Positions 17,705-27,456 of a DNA stretch of 64,000 nucleotides are shown in pieces. The notes beneath the pieces were generated by a model. That model searched no databases, was not told the DNA's origin, and saw nothing but the letters and a program-made list of their open reading frames with translations. This DNA is from Agrobacterium vaccinii (GTDB taxonomy: Bacteria > Pseudomonadota > Alphaproteobacteria > Rhizobiales > Rhizobiaceae): assembly GCF_021310995.1 (NCBI RefSeq), contig NZ_CP054150.1, forward strand, positions 186,001 to 250,000. Direction: 5' to 3'. The translations under genes were made by a program, and so were the position numbers. Numbering within the stretch: the stretch's first letter is position 1; each line of letters opens with the position of its first letter.

Positions 17705-18032
17705 GGGAGGGTTAGGCGGAACGTTCGCAACTCATGGCCGTCCCTCATTGGCGGTGCAGGACATGACAGCGAAAGCCTTCTAAGGAAGGCGCGAGTATGG
17801 GCGCAACGCAGCAACCCTCACCCTGAGGCGGGAGCGAAGCGACCCTCGAAGGGCGAGGGTTGCGGGCCAAAAGGGCAGAGGGCGAGGCGGATGCTTCGAG
17901 GCTTTGCCCTTCGATCAAAGCACCTCAGCATGAGGACGGCGGGTGTGGCAGCCCGAAATGCTCAGCATAAGGCGGAGGGCGAAGTGTTTGCAACGGGGCC
18001 GCTAGGTTGCCTCTACCCTTGTGGGAGAGGAA
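17705..18032. repeat. Intergenic region made largely of palindromic repeats
   Basis: No gene is visible between comM and cysK. The stretch holds a palindromic element with ends GCAACCCTC (17811-17819) and GAGGGTTGC (17855-17863), and a second mosaic-type sequence at about 17890-17938 (GGATGCTTCGAGGC up to CAGCATGAGG), of the kind scattered in Rhizobiales intergenic regions. Short partial frames across it are repeat-derived. Confidence 0.6.
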
Positions 18033-18072
18033 GAAAAATCATGACTTAGCGCAAGCTAAGTCATGATTTTTC
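18033..18072. terminator. Perfect 18-bp hairpin with GCAA tetraloop
   Basis: The two 18-nt arms 18033-18050 and 18055-18072 are exact inverted copies around a GCAA loop. One end carries GAAAAATC and the other GATTTTTC, so it could work as a bidirectional terminator between the convergent comM and cysK genes. It may also be part of the repeat mosaic beside it. Confidence 0.6.
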
Positions 18073-18134
18073 AGGTGAGGGGTTTGCCGCTGGTTCCAAC
18101 GCCAACGATAGACCACTCAAACAGCTCGGTAAGT

Positions 18135-19103
18135 CTAGAGCCCCAATCCCTCAAACAGTGCCGTCGACAAATACCGTTCCGCAAACGACGGGATGATCAC
18201 CACAATCGTCTTGCCCGCATTCTCATCTCGCGCACCGATCTTGATAGCAGCGGCGAGGGCTCCGCCGGAGGAAATGCCGACCGGTACACCTTCCAGACGG
18301 GCAACCAGACGGGCGGTTTCGAAGGCTTCGTCATTGGTGACGGTGACGATCTCGTCGTAGATCTTGGTGTCGAGCACGGCGGGCGCGAAGCCTGCGCCGA
18401 TGCCTTGAATCTTGTGCGGGCCGGGGTTTCCGCCTGAAAGCACGGGGCTGTCGGCTGGCTCTACCGCTATCACTTTCACGTCGGGTTTGCGCGCCTTGAG
18501 AACCTGGCCAACGCCGGTAATGGTGCCGCCGGTGCCGATGCCCGAGACGAAGATGTCAACATTGCCATTCGTGTCGTTCCAGATTTCCTCGGCTGTTGTC
18601 TTGCGATGGATTTCGGGGTTGGCGGGGTTTTCGAACTGCTGTGGAATGATCGCATCGGGCAGCGTTTCGGCCAGTTCATGCGCCTTGGAAATCGCGCCCT
18701 TCATGCCTTTGGGGCCTTCGGTCAGTACCAGTTCGGCACCCAGAAGTGCCAGCATCTTGCGGCGCTCGATTGACATGGTCTCGGGCATCGTCAGGATCAG
18801 TTTGTAGCCCTTGGCGGCGGCGGCAAAGGCCAGCGCAATGCCGGTGTTGCCGGATGTCGGCTCGATCAGCGTCGTCTTGCCGGGCGTAATCTTACCCTGG
18901 GCTTCCAGCGCTTCGATCATGGCAACGCCGATGCGGTCCTTGACCGAGGCGATGGGGTTGAAGAATTCGAGCTTTGCCAGAATGGTCGCCTTGACGCCTT
19001 TTTCAGCCGCCAGCTTGTTGAGCCGGACCAGAGGCGTGTCGCCGATCGTTTCCGTGATTGAGGAATAGATACGTCCGCGTCCGGGTTTTCTGGCTTCTGT
19101 CAT
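18135..19103 (-). CDS. cysK: Cysteine synthase A (O-acetylserine sulfhydrylase)
   Basis: CysK makes cysteine from O-acetylserine and sulfide using PLP. The PLP lysine is in [11 protein letters not shown], the substrate loop is [10 protein letters not shown], the phosphate-binding loop is [12 protein letters not shown], and [10 protein letters not shown] is the C-terminal active-site segment. The product has 322 residues, normal for CysK. I chose the second ATG (19103), which has GGAG six bases upstream; an in-frame ATG at 19115 is possible. It stands alone. Confidence 0.95.
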   Translation of the reverse strand: MTEARKPGRGRIYSSITETIGDTPLVRLNKLAAEKGVKATILAKLEFFNPIASVKDRIGVAMIEALEAQGKITPGKTTLIEPTSGNTGIALAFAAAAKGYKLILTMPETMSIERRKMLALLGAELVLTEGPKGMKGAISKAHELAETLPDAIIPQQFENPANPEIHRKTTAEEIWNDTNGNVDIFVSGIGTGGTITGVGQVLKARKPDVKVIAVEPADSPVLSGGNPGPHKIQGIGAGFAPAVLDTKIYDEIVTVTNDEAFETARLVARLEGVPVGISSGGALAAAIKIGARDENAGKTIVVIIPSFAERYLSTALFEGLGL

Positions 19104-19244
19104 GGCATGCTCCATTGTGCAAACAGCAGGAATTGGCCGCAGAATAGGAGGAATAGCATTTCGATTCCAGAGAATGAATGTGCGTATATAGAGATATTCA
19201 GGGCATAAAATTCTATGGGCGCGTCATTTATTGGAGCCTAGTTC

Positions 19245-19862
19245 TCAAGTTGCGCGCGTCGCGATCATAGCGGCAGTACCAGCCAGAATGCCTGCTGCGG
19301 TTCGGTTGAGGATCGTCAGGGCACTGGGACGTTTCAACAAAGTCCGGGCCTTTGAGGCCAGCAGAATATAGGGCAGCAGCACCGCCATCAGCACGGTGAA
19401 AGTGACCGCAAGGAGGGTCGCGTATTCACTGGTTCCGATCAGCCGGATGTCGATCAGCGTCGGTACCAGGGCCACGTAAAACAGCATGGTCTTGGGGTTG
19501 CCCAAAGTGATGAACAGGCCAGACAGGAAAGACATGCCCATGCTGGTGCTCTTTTTGGCTTGTAAATCCTGCGGCAAAAGCCCGGCAGTCCACAGTTTCC
19601 AGGCGATATAAAGCAGATAGGCGGCGCCTGCGAATTTCAGGATCATGAAGGCTTCCTGAAATGTCTGCGCCACGAAGGCGAGGCCGAGAATGACGGCGGT
19701 CAGGTAGACCATGTCGCCGAGAACGAGACCGAGCCCCATGAAAAACGTTTCGCGAAACCCGGAGCCCAGGGCGCGGGCGACGATGGCCGTCATGCCGGGG
19801 CCGGGGATGGCGGCGGCGATGAAGAGAGCGGTGGCGTAGGTCAGAAGCGTTGCAATGGTCAC
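19245..19862 (-). CDS. LysE/RhtB-family amino acid exporter
   Basis: This is a 205-residue inner-membrane protein with about six hydrophobic segments. The family signature IPGPGMTAIVARALGSGFRE lies near the N terminus, and GLFITLGNPKTMLFY is the conserved central motif. RhtB proteins export amino acids or homoserine lactone. I chose the GTG at 19862 because GGGGGA precedes it and family homology starts there. The transported compound cannot be predicted. Confidence 0.9.
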   Translation of the reverse strand: MTIATLLTYATALFIAAAIPGPGMTAIVARALGSGFRETFFMGLGLVLGDMVYLTAVILGLAFVAQTFQEAFMILKFAGAAYLLYIAWKLWTAGLLPQDLQAKKSTSMGMSFLSGLFITLGNPKTMLFYVALVPTLIDIRLIGTSEYATLLAVTFTVLMAVLLPYILLASKARTLLKRPSALTILNRTAAGILAGTAAMIATRAT

Positions 19863-19937
19863 GACGGTGTCCCCCGAAAATCGTGACGTCGATATAGCAT
19901 GGGGAACGGGCAAGAAAAGAGCCTTGCGAAAACGACA

Positions 19938-19960
19938 AAGCCCGGCGCGTGGCCGGGCTC
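19938..19960 (-). terminator. Intrinsic terminator of the EF-hand gene
   Basis: On the minus strand GCCCGGC-CACGC-GCCGGGC forms a 7-bp GC-rich stem followed by TTT. It lies 26 bp after the EF-hand stop codon and just before the LysE promoter region. Confidence 0.65.
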
Positions 19961-19985
19961 TGCGAGAATTCACTCGAAAGAGTGA

Positions 19986-20630
19986 TTACAGGAACGGGCG
20001 ATCCGGCATGTCATCGATGCTGATGACGCCGTCGTTGTTCTTGTCGAGGCGTGTGAACATTTTTTCACCGGCGGCGGTAAACTCGGCCTTGCTGATCTGG
20101 CCGTTGCCATCGGTGTCGACCATGGAGAACATCGCGTTCACACGACCACCCGGACGTTTGCCACCTTCGCGGCCTTCATGCTTGCGGCCTTCATGCTTGC
20201 GGCCTTCATGCTTGCGGCCTTCATGCTTGCGGCCTTCGTGGCGCTTGCCGTCACGCTCTGCGTGTTCCGGGCCGCCCTTTTTGCCATCCATACCTTCGGC
20301 ATTGGCACGCTCTGGACGTGGGTTGGCGGCGCGGAAAGCTTCCATCTTGGCTCTGCGGAAATCACGCATTTCCTTCGGAGTGATGAAGCCATCCTTGTTG
20401 GCGTCAATCTCGGTGAAAAGCGCGTCCTGGCGGGCGGCGAACTCTTCCTTGGAAACCTTACCGTCCTTGTTGGTATCAGCCGTCTTTAGCAGATAGACAT
20501 AGGCCAGTTCAGGGCGCATCGGCGGGCCATCTCTGCCAGGGCCACGGGGTGCTGCCATGGACATGGGTGCTGTGGTGCTGAGCACCAGGGCCGCTCCAAG
20601 AGCCGTGAGCGCAAATTTTCGAATTGTCAC
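19986..20630 (-). CDS. Exported EF-hand protein with KHEGR repeats
   Basis: This 214-residue protein has a Sec signal peptide (MTIRKFALTALGAALVLSTTAPMSMA-A) and four EF-hand loops: DTNKDGKVSKEE, DANKDGFITPKE, DTDGNGQISKAE and DKNNDGVISIDD. All four keep the D-x-[DN]-x-[DN]-G spacing needed to bind calcium. Between loops 2 and 3 is a basic, histidine-rich linker of five or so HEGRK-type units encoded by a 15-bp DNA tandem repeat. It is probably a periplasmic calcium or metal sensor or buffer; its partner is unknown. A terminator follows. Confidence 0.85.
   Translation of the reverse strand: MTIRKFALTALGAALVLSTTAPMSMAAPRGPGRDGPPMRPELAYVYLLKTADTNKDGKVSKEEFAARQDALFTEIDANKDGFITPKEMRDFRRAKMEAFRAANPRPERANAEGMDGKKGGPEHAERDGKRHEGRKHEGRKHEGRKHEGRKHEGREGGKRPGGRVNAMFSMVDTDGNGQISKAEFTAAGEKMFTRLDKNNDGVISIDDMPDRPFL
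20171..20245. repeat. 15-bp tandem repeat coding for KHEGR units
   Basis: Four perfect copies of GGCCTTCATGCTTGC (20171-20230) are followed by one degenerate copy (20231-20245). The unit length keeps the EF-hand gene in frame, so copy number can change protein length without breaking the gene. Confidence 0.9.
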
Positions 20631-20734
20631 TGGTCTGTACCTTTCAAATGCTGTCCCTGATTGAAAGGTAGTGAGCCTATTGTGCCTTCACCACTTAAAC
20701 ATCAGTAATGTGCATGACAAATCGGTAACCTGGC

Positions 20735-21454
20735 TCAGCCTGCTGCGTGGGACAGTACCTTTAGAAAGCCTGTCAGATCATCGGTGATGAAATCGATGTG
20801 CTCGTCGCTCGTTGCCGGAATTTCCCAGCGCTCCATGACGATGCCTTCGAGATTGCGCGGCACCAGAAGCACCGTCTTCATGCCCAAAGCCTTCGGTGCC
20901 ACTAGGTTTCGCGGCAGGTCCTCGAACATGGCGGCCTTGGTCGTGTCCAGCTTGGCGAGAGCAGCGAATTTCTCGTAGGTCGCGCTGGCGGGCTTGGGCA
21001 GAAAATCCGCGGCGACGATGTCGAAGATATCCTCGAAATGGTTGAGAATCCCCAGCGCGCCAGCGGCGGCCTGCGCGTGCGGCACGCTGCCATTGGTCAG
21101 AATGAACTTGCGCCCCGGCAGGGCCTTGATCGCGTCACCCAGGTCCGGGTTGGGCAGCAGTGCTGAATAATCGATCGCATGCGCGCGTTCCAGAAAGGCG
21201 TTGGGGTCGATGCCGTAATGGATCATCAGGCCCTGAAGGGTGGTGCCATGCTCGTGGTAATATTGCTTCTGAAGCTTGCGGGCTTCATCCGGCTCGAGCT
21301 GCAGCAATTCGGCGACATAGGCCGTCATGTTCTTGTCGATCTGCGAAAACAGGTTCACCTCGTGCGGGTAAAGCGTGTTGTCGAGATCAAACACCCATTC
21401 GGTCACATGGGAAAAGTCGGCAGGGGTTGGTTCATTTTTCGGTTTCGTGCTCAT
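20735..21454 (-). CDS. Pyrimidine 5'-nucleotidase, HAD superfamily
   Basis: This 239-residue HAD hydrolase has the catalytic DxDxT motif in VFDLDNTLYPHEVNLF, motif II in FILTNGSVPHA and motif IV in AMFEDLPRNL. These match the pyrimidine 5'-nucleotidase / phosphatase subgroup (SDT1-like) with an alpha-helical cap. It should dephosphorylate UMP or CMP or related phosphates. It is a single gene, divergent from the DMT transporter. Confidence 0.88.
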   Translation of the reverse strand: MSTKPKNEPTPADFSHVTEWVFDLDNTLYPHEVNLFSQIDKNMTAYVAELLQLEPDEARKLQKQYYHEHGTTLQGLMIHYGIDPNAFLERAHAIDYSALLPNPDLGDAIKALPGRKFILTNGSVPHAQAAAGALGILNHFEDIFDIVAADFLPKPASATYEKFAALAKLDTTKAAMFEDLPRNLVAPKALGMKTVLLVPRNLEGIVMERWEIPATSDEHIDFITDDLTGFLKVLSHAAG

Positions 21455-21558
21455 GGCCCCTTATGCCCTGTCGTCAGCACAAAGAAAATCGAAAAGGCGA
21501 CGTTCCAGCCGCTTTCCGACCTTGGGGCGGAAAGCTGGGGCGTGATAATCGTTTAGGC

Positions 21559-22461
21559 ATGGAACTCTGGATACCCATCACCATCGCCGCTGCCTTCATG
21601 CAGAACCTACGCTCCGCCTTGCAAAAGCATTTGCAGGGCTCGCTTGGCACGCGTGGTGCCAGCTTCGTGCGCTTCGGTTATGGATTCCCGATTGCCGTCA
21701 TGTACGTCTTGGCTCTGCATTTCGTGGCGAAGCAGATTTTCCCGACCTTCAGCGCGCCATTTTTCATCTGGGCGGTTATCGGCGGTCTGGCACAAATCTT
21801 TGCCACCATGATGCTGGTGCATCTGTTTTCCCTGCGCAACTTCGCCGTCGGCACCGCCTATTCGAAGACGGAGCCGGTGCAGGCGGCGCTGTTCGGTTTC
21901 GTCATCCTCGGTGAAAAGCTGACGCCGGGTGCTGTCGGAGCGATCATCGTCGGCGTCATCGGTGTGATGACGATATCCATGGCGCGTATGCCGCTCTCTT
22001 GGAGAAACACTGTAACGGCACTGACCAGCCGCACCGCGCTGATCGGCATCGCTTCCGGCGGCGTCTTCGGCATATCGGCGGTGGCTTATCGAAGCGCGTC
22101 CCTGTCCTTGCAAGGAACGGGGCCGATCATGTCGGCGGCGGTGACGCTGGCCTGCGTCACGACCTTCCAGACGGCCTTCATGCTGGTTTGGATGGCTTGG
22201 AAGGACAAGCGGGAGATCGTGCAGGTTCTGGTAACGTGGCGCTCGTCGGCTCTGGTCGGCATCGCCGGGGTATTGGGCTCGGCTGGCTGGTTCACGGCCA
22301 TGACGCTGCAACAGGTGGCCTATGTGCGAGCGCTGGGCCAAATCGAACTCGTCTTCACCTTCATGGCGTCGTGGTTCCTGTTTCGCGAACGGGTCAACGC
22401 CATGGAACTGGCAGGATGCCTGCTGATCGTCAGCGGCATCCTGGGTTTGCTGTTCTGGTAA
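21559..22461 (+). CDS. EamA/DMT-superfamily transporter
   Basis: The product is a 300-residue inner-membrane protein with about ten helices in two EamA repeats. Typical segments are GTAYSKTEPVQAALFGFVILGEKLTPG in the first and VRALGQIELVFTFMASWFLFRERVN in the second. The start at 21559 begins the first helix; the longer open frame to 21160 is antisense to the nucleotidase. The stop codon directly abuts the stop codon of argB on the other strand. The substrate is unknown. Confidence 0.88.
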   Translation: MELWIPITIAAAFMQNLRSALQKHLQGSLGTRGASFVRFGYGFPIAVMYVLALHFVAKQIFPTFSAPFFIWAVIGGLAQIFATMMLVHLFSLRNFAVGTAYSKTEPVQAALFGFVILGEKLTPGAVGAIIVGVIGVMTISMARMPLSWRNTVTALTSRTALIGIASGGVFGISAVAYRSASLSLQGTGPIMSAAVTLACVTTFQTAFMLVWMAWKDKREIVQVLVTWRSSALVGIAGVLGSAGWFTAMTLQQVAYVRALGQIELVFTFMASWFLFRERVNAMELAGCLLIVSGILGLLFW

Positions 22462-23346
22462 TCAGGGCACGATGAGCGTGCCCGCACCTTCTGTAAAGAT
22501 TTCCAACAGAACCGAGTGCGCCGTCTTGCCGTTGAGAATAACGACACCCTGAACGCCCGCCTTGATGGCCTCGATGCAGGTCTCGACCTTGGGGATCATG
22601 CCGCCGGAAATCGTGCCATCTTTGATCAGTGCGCGCGCCTGCGACACCGTCAGTTCCTTGATGAGTTCCTTGTTCTTGTCGAGAACACCTTCGACATCGG
22701 TCAGGAACAGCAGGCGGCTGGCGTGCAGCGCACCGGCAATGGCGCCGGCAAAGGTGTCGGCATTGATGTTGTAGGTCGCACCATCACGGCCAGGAGCCAC
22801 CGGCGCGATGACCGGGATCATCTCGGACTTGGCGAGAAGATCGAGCAGCGTGCGGTCGACTTCCACCACTTCACCGACGAAGCCGAGGTCGAGAACGCGC
22901 TCGATGTTGCTGTCGGGATCGATGACAGTCTTCTTGGCCTTTTCGGCAAAGACCATATTGCCGTCCTTGCCACACAGGCCGATAGCCCATTCCCCGGTCT
23001 GGTTGATGAGGGCGACGATTTCCTTGTTGATGGAGCCGGCCAGCACCATCTCAACGATCTCGACCGTCTTGGCATCGGTCACGCGCAGGCCACCTTCGAA
23101 TTTCGATTCGATACCCATCTTGCTCAGCATCGCGCCGATCTGCGGGCCGCCGCCATGAACGACGATGGGGTTGATGCCCGACTGCTTGAGAAGCGCGATG
23201 TCCTCGGCGAAAGCCTTGCCCAGGCCGCTGTCGCCCATGGCATGACCGCCATATTTTACGACGATGGTCTTGTTCTCATATTTCTGCATGAAGGGCAGTG
23301 CCTGTGCCAGAAGCCGGGCCTGCATTTCGCTTTCGGAAGACGCCAT
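22462..23346 (-). CDS. argB: Acetylglutamate kinase
   Basis: ArgB phosphorylates N-acetylglutamate in arginine synthesis. The 294-residue protein shows the kinase-family motifs [31 protein letters not shown] and the C-terminal [10 protein letters not shown]. The start [21 protein letters not shown] at 23346 agrees with rhizobial ArgB. It is convergent with the DMT transporter with no bases between stop codons. Arginine feedback control is usual for the family but not shown here. Confidence 0.95.
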   Translation of the reverse strand: MASSESEMQARLLAQALPFMQKYENKTIVVKYGGHAMGDSGLGKAFAEDIALLKQSGINPIVVHGGGPQIGAMLSKMGIESKFEGGLRVTDAKTVEIVEMVLAGSINKEIVALINQTGEWAIGLCGKDGNMVFAEKAKKTVIDPDSNIERVLDLGFVGEVVEVDRTLLDLLAKSEMIPVIAPVAPGRDGATYNINADTFAGAIAGALHASRLLFLTDVEGVLDKNKELIKELTVSQARALIKDGTISGGMIPKVETCIEAIKAGVQGVVILNGKTAHSVLLEIFTEGAGTLIVP

Positions 23347-23586
23347 GGGAAATAACCTCGTCGTTGAATGCCGCGCTTTTAACCCAAGTTTTTGACGGAT
23401 GAAACAACGCAGAGCCAATCTGGCGCAGAAAATTCAAACGTGATCACGACGATAGCGCCATGGAGATTGACATAATCGCACAATCGGACCAGCTTTATGC
23501 GTGGGGGCAAATGCGCGTGCCGGTTGGAGCAAGCCGGAAACTGCCATGATGGCGGTGTCGCACGATAGCCAGGAGTTCGATGACGG

Positions 23587-23967
23587 ATGACCTTGCCAGA
23601 TCGGGAGAAGCGTTGCGGTTTGCAGGATGAGGTGCTGGCGGGCGAATATGTCCTCGGCGCATTGAGCTCCGATGCCAGTGCTGAACTTGCCAAACGCATG
23701 AAGACGGATCGCCAGTTCGCAGCCACGGTCCGCCGCTGGCAGGAAAACCTCGCAGAAACAGATCGAACCGACCGTCGCGCTTTTTCAGCCTATGGTGCAG
23801 GGAGAGCAGTGGATCACGGCAGACGCAGATCGGACATCAAGGGACATCGCGGGCTTTACGGGCGTTTTGCAATCGCCTCGGCGTTGTGGAATTCCGTGCG
23901 TTTCTGGAGACTGACGACATCGGCAGCAGTGCTATGGGCAGCAGCGCTGCTATTTGCGGGTTTTTGA
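23587..23967 (+). pseudogene. Truncated anti-sigma factor (RskA-like) remnant
   Basis: The frame of 126 codons starts MTLPDREKRC and contains LQDEVLAGEYVLGALSSDAS, which matches the N-terminal zinc-finger-like domain of RskA/anti-sigma-K proteins. ALWNSVRFWRLTTSAAV near the end matches the juxtamembrane helix of the same family. The middle reads out of register and the periplasmic domain, usually over 100 residues, is missing. No sigma factor gene precedes it. It is probably a decayed gene, though a shortened functional protein cannot be excluded. Confidence 0.55.
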
Positions 23968-24058
23968 GCCGTTGCAAAAACGCATTGCTTATCATTCCCG
24001 TCATCAGCGCGGGAATTTGGGGCGGCAGTCCATTGTACTGCCAAGCCCCTGAACTCAG

Positions 24059-24724
24059 TTAGATACTGATCGTCCTGACAATTTCGTCTCGGACCATATC
24101 CAGCCCCGAGGATTTTTCGGAAGACGTGGCCAGCACTTCAGGATAGGCAGCCGGGCGCTTGCGAATTTTCTCCAGCGTTTCTGTCATCAAACGTGGCACA
24201 CCGACGTCCTTGATCTTGTCGGTCTTCGTCAGAATGATCTGGTAGGAGACAGCTGCCTTGTCCAGCAGCGACAACACGTCCTCATCGTTCTTCTTGATGC
24301 CGTGGCGCGAGTCGATCAGCACGTAAACGCGCTTCAGCGTCGCGCGGCCCCGCAGATAATCGAACACCAGCTTCGTCCAGGCATCGACCTGATCCTTCGG
24401 TGCCTGTGCATAGCCGTAACCCGGCATGTCCACCAGCGCCATCGGCGGCAGGTCGCCTGCCTCGCCGGAAAAACCCTCGGGAACGAAGTAGTTCAGTTCC
24501 TGTGTACGGCCCGGCGTGTTGGACGTGCGCGCCAGCCCGCGATGGCCGACGAGCGCGTTGATCAGAGACGACTTGCCGACATTGGAACGTCCGGCAAAAG
24601 CGATCTCTGGCGGTCCTTCGGGGGGAAGGAATTTCATGGCGGGTACGCCGCGAATGAAAATCCAGGGCCGCCCGAAGAGCGGCTTTTCCGTTGCCGGCTG
24701 GCCGCCTTTGATGTCGCCGGTCAT
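24059..24724 (-). CDS. engB: YihA/EngB-type ribosome-biogenesis GTPase
   Basis: This 221-residue small GTPase is needed for late assembly of the 50S ribosomal subunit. GTP motifs are [12 protein letters not shown] (G1), the [11 protein letters not shown] switch, DMPGYG (G3), TKTDK (G4) and a later SSEKSSG (G5). The start at 24724 overlaps the yidC stop by four bases, as in other alphaproteobacteria with the order rpmH-rnpA-yidC-engB. The long upstream open frame is out-of-frame yidC sequence. Confidence 0.95.
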   Translation of the reverse strand: MTGDIKGGQPATEKPLFGRPWIFIRGVPAMKFLPPEGPPEIAFAGRSNVGKSSLINALVGHRGLARTSNTPGRTQELNYFVPEGFSGEAGDLPPMALVDMPGYGYAQAPKDQVDAWTKLVFDYLRGRATLKRVYVLIDSRHGIKKNDEDVLSLLDKAAVSYQIILTKTDKIKDVGVPRLMTETLEKIRKRPAAYPEVLATSSEKSSGLDMVRDEIVRTISI

Positions 24725-26544
24725 TTGGTTTCCACCGGCTTTCGCTTGAACAACGCTTTTATGTTGTCGAACAGCTCGATCTTGGCACCGTGGCGCTTCA
24801 TGATCACGGCTTGCTGGGAAATCGACAGGGTGTTGTTCCATGCCCAGTAGATGACGAGACCGGCAGGGAAGGACGCCAGCATAAAGGTGAAGATCAGCGG
24901 CATCCAGGTGAAGATCATGGCCTGCGTCGGATCTGGAGGCGTCGGGTTCATGCGCATCTGCATGAACATGGTGATGCCCATGATGATAGGCCAGACGCCG
25001 ATCATTAGGAAGTGCGGAACGTCGTAAGGCAGAAGGCCGAACAGGTTGAACAGCGAGGTCGGATCGGGCGCAGACAGGTCGTGAATCCAGCCGAAGAACG
25101 GCGCATGCCGCATTTCGATGGTCACGTAGATGACCTTGTAAAGCGCGAAGAACACCGGAATTTGCAACAGCATCGGCCAGCAACCGGCCACCGGATTGAT
25201 CTTTTCTTCCTTGTAGAGCTGCATCATGGCCTGTTGCATGGCCATGCGGTCATCGCCATGCTTGGCTTTCAGTTCCTCCATCTTGGGCTGCACGCGCTTC
25301 ATGTTGGCCATGGAAGCGTACTGCTTGCTGGCAAGCGGGAAGAACAGAACCTTGACGACGATGGTGGTCAGCAGGATAGCCACGCCGAAGTTACCAAAGT
25401 AACGGAAGAAGAAATCCATCAGTTTGAACATCGGCTTGGTGATGAAGTAGAACCAGCCCCAGTCGATCATGAGATCAAACTTCGGAATCGCGTATTGCGT
25501 TTCGTAACGGCTGACGAGCGGAACTTCCTTGGCACCAGCAAAAACGAGGTTCTTCAGCTCGACCGACTGGCCTGGAGCCACGGTAACCGCATCGCCACGG
25601 TAGTCGGCCTGATAACGCGGCTGACCATCGGTGAAGTGGGTGTAGCGGGTTTCGACAGGAACGGTCTGCGGCGGCACGATGGCAGCAGCCCAGTACTTGT
25701 CGGTAATGCCGAGCCAGCCACCGGTTGCCTTTGGCAGAGTGTAGGGCTTTTCTTCGACGTTCTTGTAGGATTCTTCCGTCAGGCTGCCATCTGCACCGGC
25801 AACGCCCAGAAAGCCTTCGTGAATGACGAAGACGGCAGGTGTTGCAGGCTTGTTGTTGCGGGTGATGCGGCCATAGGTCGAGAAGGACACAGGCTCCTGG
25901 CCGGGGTTCTCGATCTTGTCGACGATAGTGATCATGTAGTGATCGTCGATCGAAAGCGTGCGGTTGAAAACCACGCCCTTGTCGTTTGTGAAGGACAGCG
26001 TAACAGGCGTTTGCTCTGTTAGCTTGGCGCCTTCGGGAGCGGTCCAGATGGTGGAGGGGCCGGGAACCGTGCCCACAGCATCACCGGCGATATAGCCAAG
26101 CTCCGTGAAGTAGCCGTCATGGGTGTCGGATGGCGAGAACAGCGTGATGAGCGGGCTCGAGTCATCCACGGTCTCGTGGTAGTCCTTGAGCTTGATATCA
26201 TCCAGACGAGCGCCACTGAGGTTGATGGAACCTGAAATGGCATTTGTGTCGATCTGTACGCGCTGCGATCTGGCAAGCGCTTCATCGCGAGACATGGTTG
26301 CGGCCTGCTGGCCGGAGGCGCCGGGCAGGGTGCCACCCGGTGCTGCTGCCGTTCCCGGCGCAGCGGCGGTGCCGGTGCCCGTTGTGGGCTGCGTCTGCTG
26401 CTGCGCGGCCTGCTGGGCCTGACGGGCCTCTTCGGTCCGACGCTGCTGCTCGATGCGCGGGTTCATATACAGGAACTGCCAGGCAAGCACGATGACAACC
26501 GAAAGGCCTATCGCGATAAAGTAGTTGCGGTTTTTTTCCATCAT
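24721..26544 (-). CDS. yidC: Membrane protein insertase YidC
   Basis: YidC inserts and folds inner-membrane proteins with or without SecYEG. The 607-residue protein has the first membrane anchor at residues 5-25 ([21 protein letters not shown]). A low-complexity Gln/Pro/Gly/Ala linker follows, then a large periplasmic domain. The C-terminal five-helix core contains [20 protein letters not shown], the conserved cytoplasmic region, and [20 protein letters not shown]. The first of two adjacent ATG codons overlaps the rnpA stop codon. Confidence 0.97.
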   Translation of the reverse strand: MMEKNRNYFIAIGLSVVIVLAWQFLYMNPRIEQQRRTEEARQAQQAAQQQTQPTTGTGTAAAPGTAAAPGGTLPGASGQQAATMSRDEALARSQRVQIDTNAISGSINLSGARLDDIKLKDYHETVDDSSPLITLFSPSDTHDGYFTELGYIAGDAVGTVPGPSTIWTAPEGAKLTEQTPVTLSFTNDKGVVFNRTLSIDDHYMITIVDKIENPGQEPVSFSTYGRITRNNKPATPAVFVIHEGFLGVAGADGSLTEESYKNVEEKPYTLPKATGGWLGITDKYWAAAIVPPQTVPVETRYTHFTDGQPRYQADYRGDAVTVAPGQSVELKNLVFAGAKEVPLVSRYETQYAIPKFDLMIDWGWFYFITKPMFKLMDFFFRYFGNFGVAILLTTIVVKVLFFPLASKQYASMANMKRVQPKMEELKAKHGDDRMAMQQAMMQLYKEEKINPVAGCWPMLLQIPVFFALYKVIYVTIEMRHAPFFGWIHDLSAPDPTSLFNLFGLLPYDVPHFLMIGVWPIIMGITMFMQMRMNPTPPDPTQAMIFTWMPLIFTFMLASFPAGLVIYWAWNNTLSISQQAVIMKRHGAKIELFDNIKALFKRKPVETK

Positions 26545-26924
26545 TCTTTCCTGGAGCGGGTCTCCCGGGAGCGTCCGGATTTCGCGCGTCCCTCGATCCG
26601 CTCTATGAGCAAGTGTTCCAGTACGGCAAATTCGGTTTTCAATGCGTCCCTTCGGGCGACAATCACATAGTCATGCCCGGGCTTCATTGCAAACCCGGCT
26701 TTAAGCCTGACGGCTTCCCTCAGACGGCGGCGCATTCGATTGCGTTCAACCGCATTGCCTTGGCGTTTCGTCACCGTAAAACCGACGCGGGGTTCGGTCT
26801 CGGGTGCCTGACGATCCAGTACCTCCAGAAGAAAGGTGCTGCCTCGCCTTTTTTCTCCTGCCTGAACAGCAAGAAACTCCGGTCGGTTTTTCAACCGACC
26901 GGGTATTTTCTTCTCATGCGTCAT
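26541..26924 (-). CDS. rnpA: Ribonuclease P protein component
   Basis: RnpA is the protein subunit of RNase P, which matures the 5' ends of tRNAs. The 127-residue protein has the basic RNA-binding signature [14 protein letters not shown] preceded by [14 protein letters not shown]. Its position between rpmH and yidC is the standard bacterial order. It overlaps yidC by four bases, indicating a single transcript. Confidence 0.95.
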   Translation of the reverse strand: MTHEKKIPGRLKNRPEFLAVQAGEKRRGSTFLLEVLDRQAPETEPRVGFTVTKRQGNAVERNRMRRRLREAVRLKAGFAMKPGHDYVIVARRDALKTEFAVLEHLLIERIEGRAKSGRSRETRSRKE

Positions 26925-26956
26925 GTGCCGCGACTTTCATCGGGCTTGCGGCGCAA

Positions 26957-27094
26957 TTAGGCCGAAAGACGGGCGCGGCCGCGTGTGCGGCGAGCAGCCA
27001 GAACCTTACGACCGCCGGCAGTTGCCATACGGGCACGGAAACCATGACGACGCTTGCGAACAAGCTTGGATGGCTGGAAAGTACGCTTAGACAT
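26957..27094 (-). CDS. rpmH: 50S ribosomal protein L34
   Basis: This 45-residue basic protein begins [20 protein letters not shown] and ends RGRARLSA, which is diagnostic for L34. It is a component of the large ribosomal subunit. It is the first gene of the rpmH-rnpA-yidC-engB run; the next gene starts 32 bp downstream. The promoter should lie in the 27095-27456 gap. Confidence 0.97.
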   Translation of the reverse strand: MSKRTFQPSKLVRKRRHGFRARMATAGGRKVLAARRTRGRARLSA

Positions 27095-27456
27095 TTATTT
27101 AATACCGCGGGGTGCGGCCCTTCTTGACTTTGCCCCTTATGGGACAAGAGCGTTTCGTTAATGCCGAGGCCTACCGCGCAAACGGTAAAATGCCCAGACG
27201 TGCGGGCTTATAAGGGCTTACAGGCCTTAAAGTCAATTGCTGAACCGCACGACCTCTTTGTGTTCATCCAGTCTGTATGACAGATTGAGTAATCTATGCT
27301 TGTGAAACGCCTGCGCCGCCTCTTCCAGGCGAGCAAAATGAATAAAATTGGAAAGTCTTTCTTAAGGGGAGGCAGTTAAAGGTTTTGCTGACGAACTATC
27401 GTCGGGGGATCGTTTCTTGCTTTTTGGCGAGATGACGTTTTTGAGGGGAATACGCA
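27095..27456. other. Divergent intergenic region between rpmH and the chemoreceptor gene
   Basis: No coding region or RNA gene is recognisable in these 362 bases. The region should carry the rpmH promoter on the minus strand and the chemoreceptor promoter on the plus strand. GAGGGGAA just before 27457 is the ribosome binding site of the latter. I saw no DnaA-box cluster, so it is not an origin. Confidence 0.5.

Noticed and set aside
20171..20245. Regular short repeats looked like a possible CRISPR array
   Set aside because: The 15-bp units are directly adjacent with no spacers, stay in frame and encode KHEGR in an EF-hand protein.
24725..25183. N-terminal extension of EngB
   Set aside because: It is yidC coding sequence read in the wrong frame; the EngB start overlaps the yidC stop as in other species.
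27095..27456. Possible replication origin next to rpmH
   Set aside because: No DnaA-box cluster or dnaA/dnaN gene is visible, and in alphaproteobacteria the origin is usually elsewhere.
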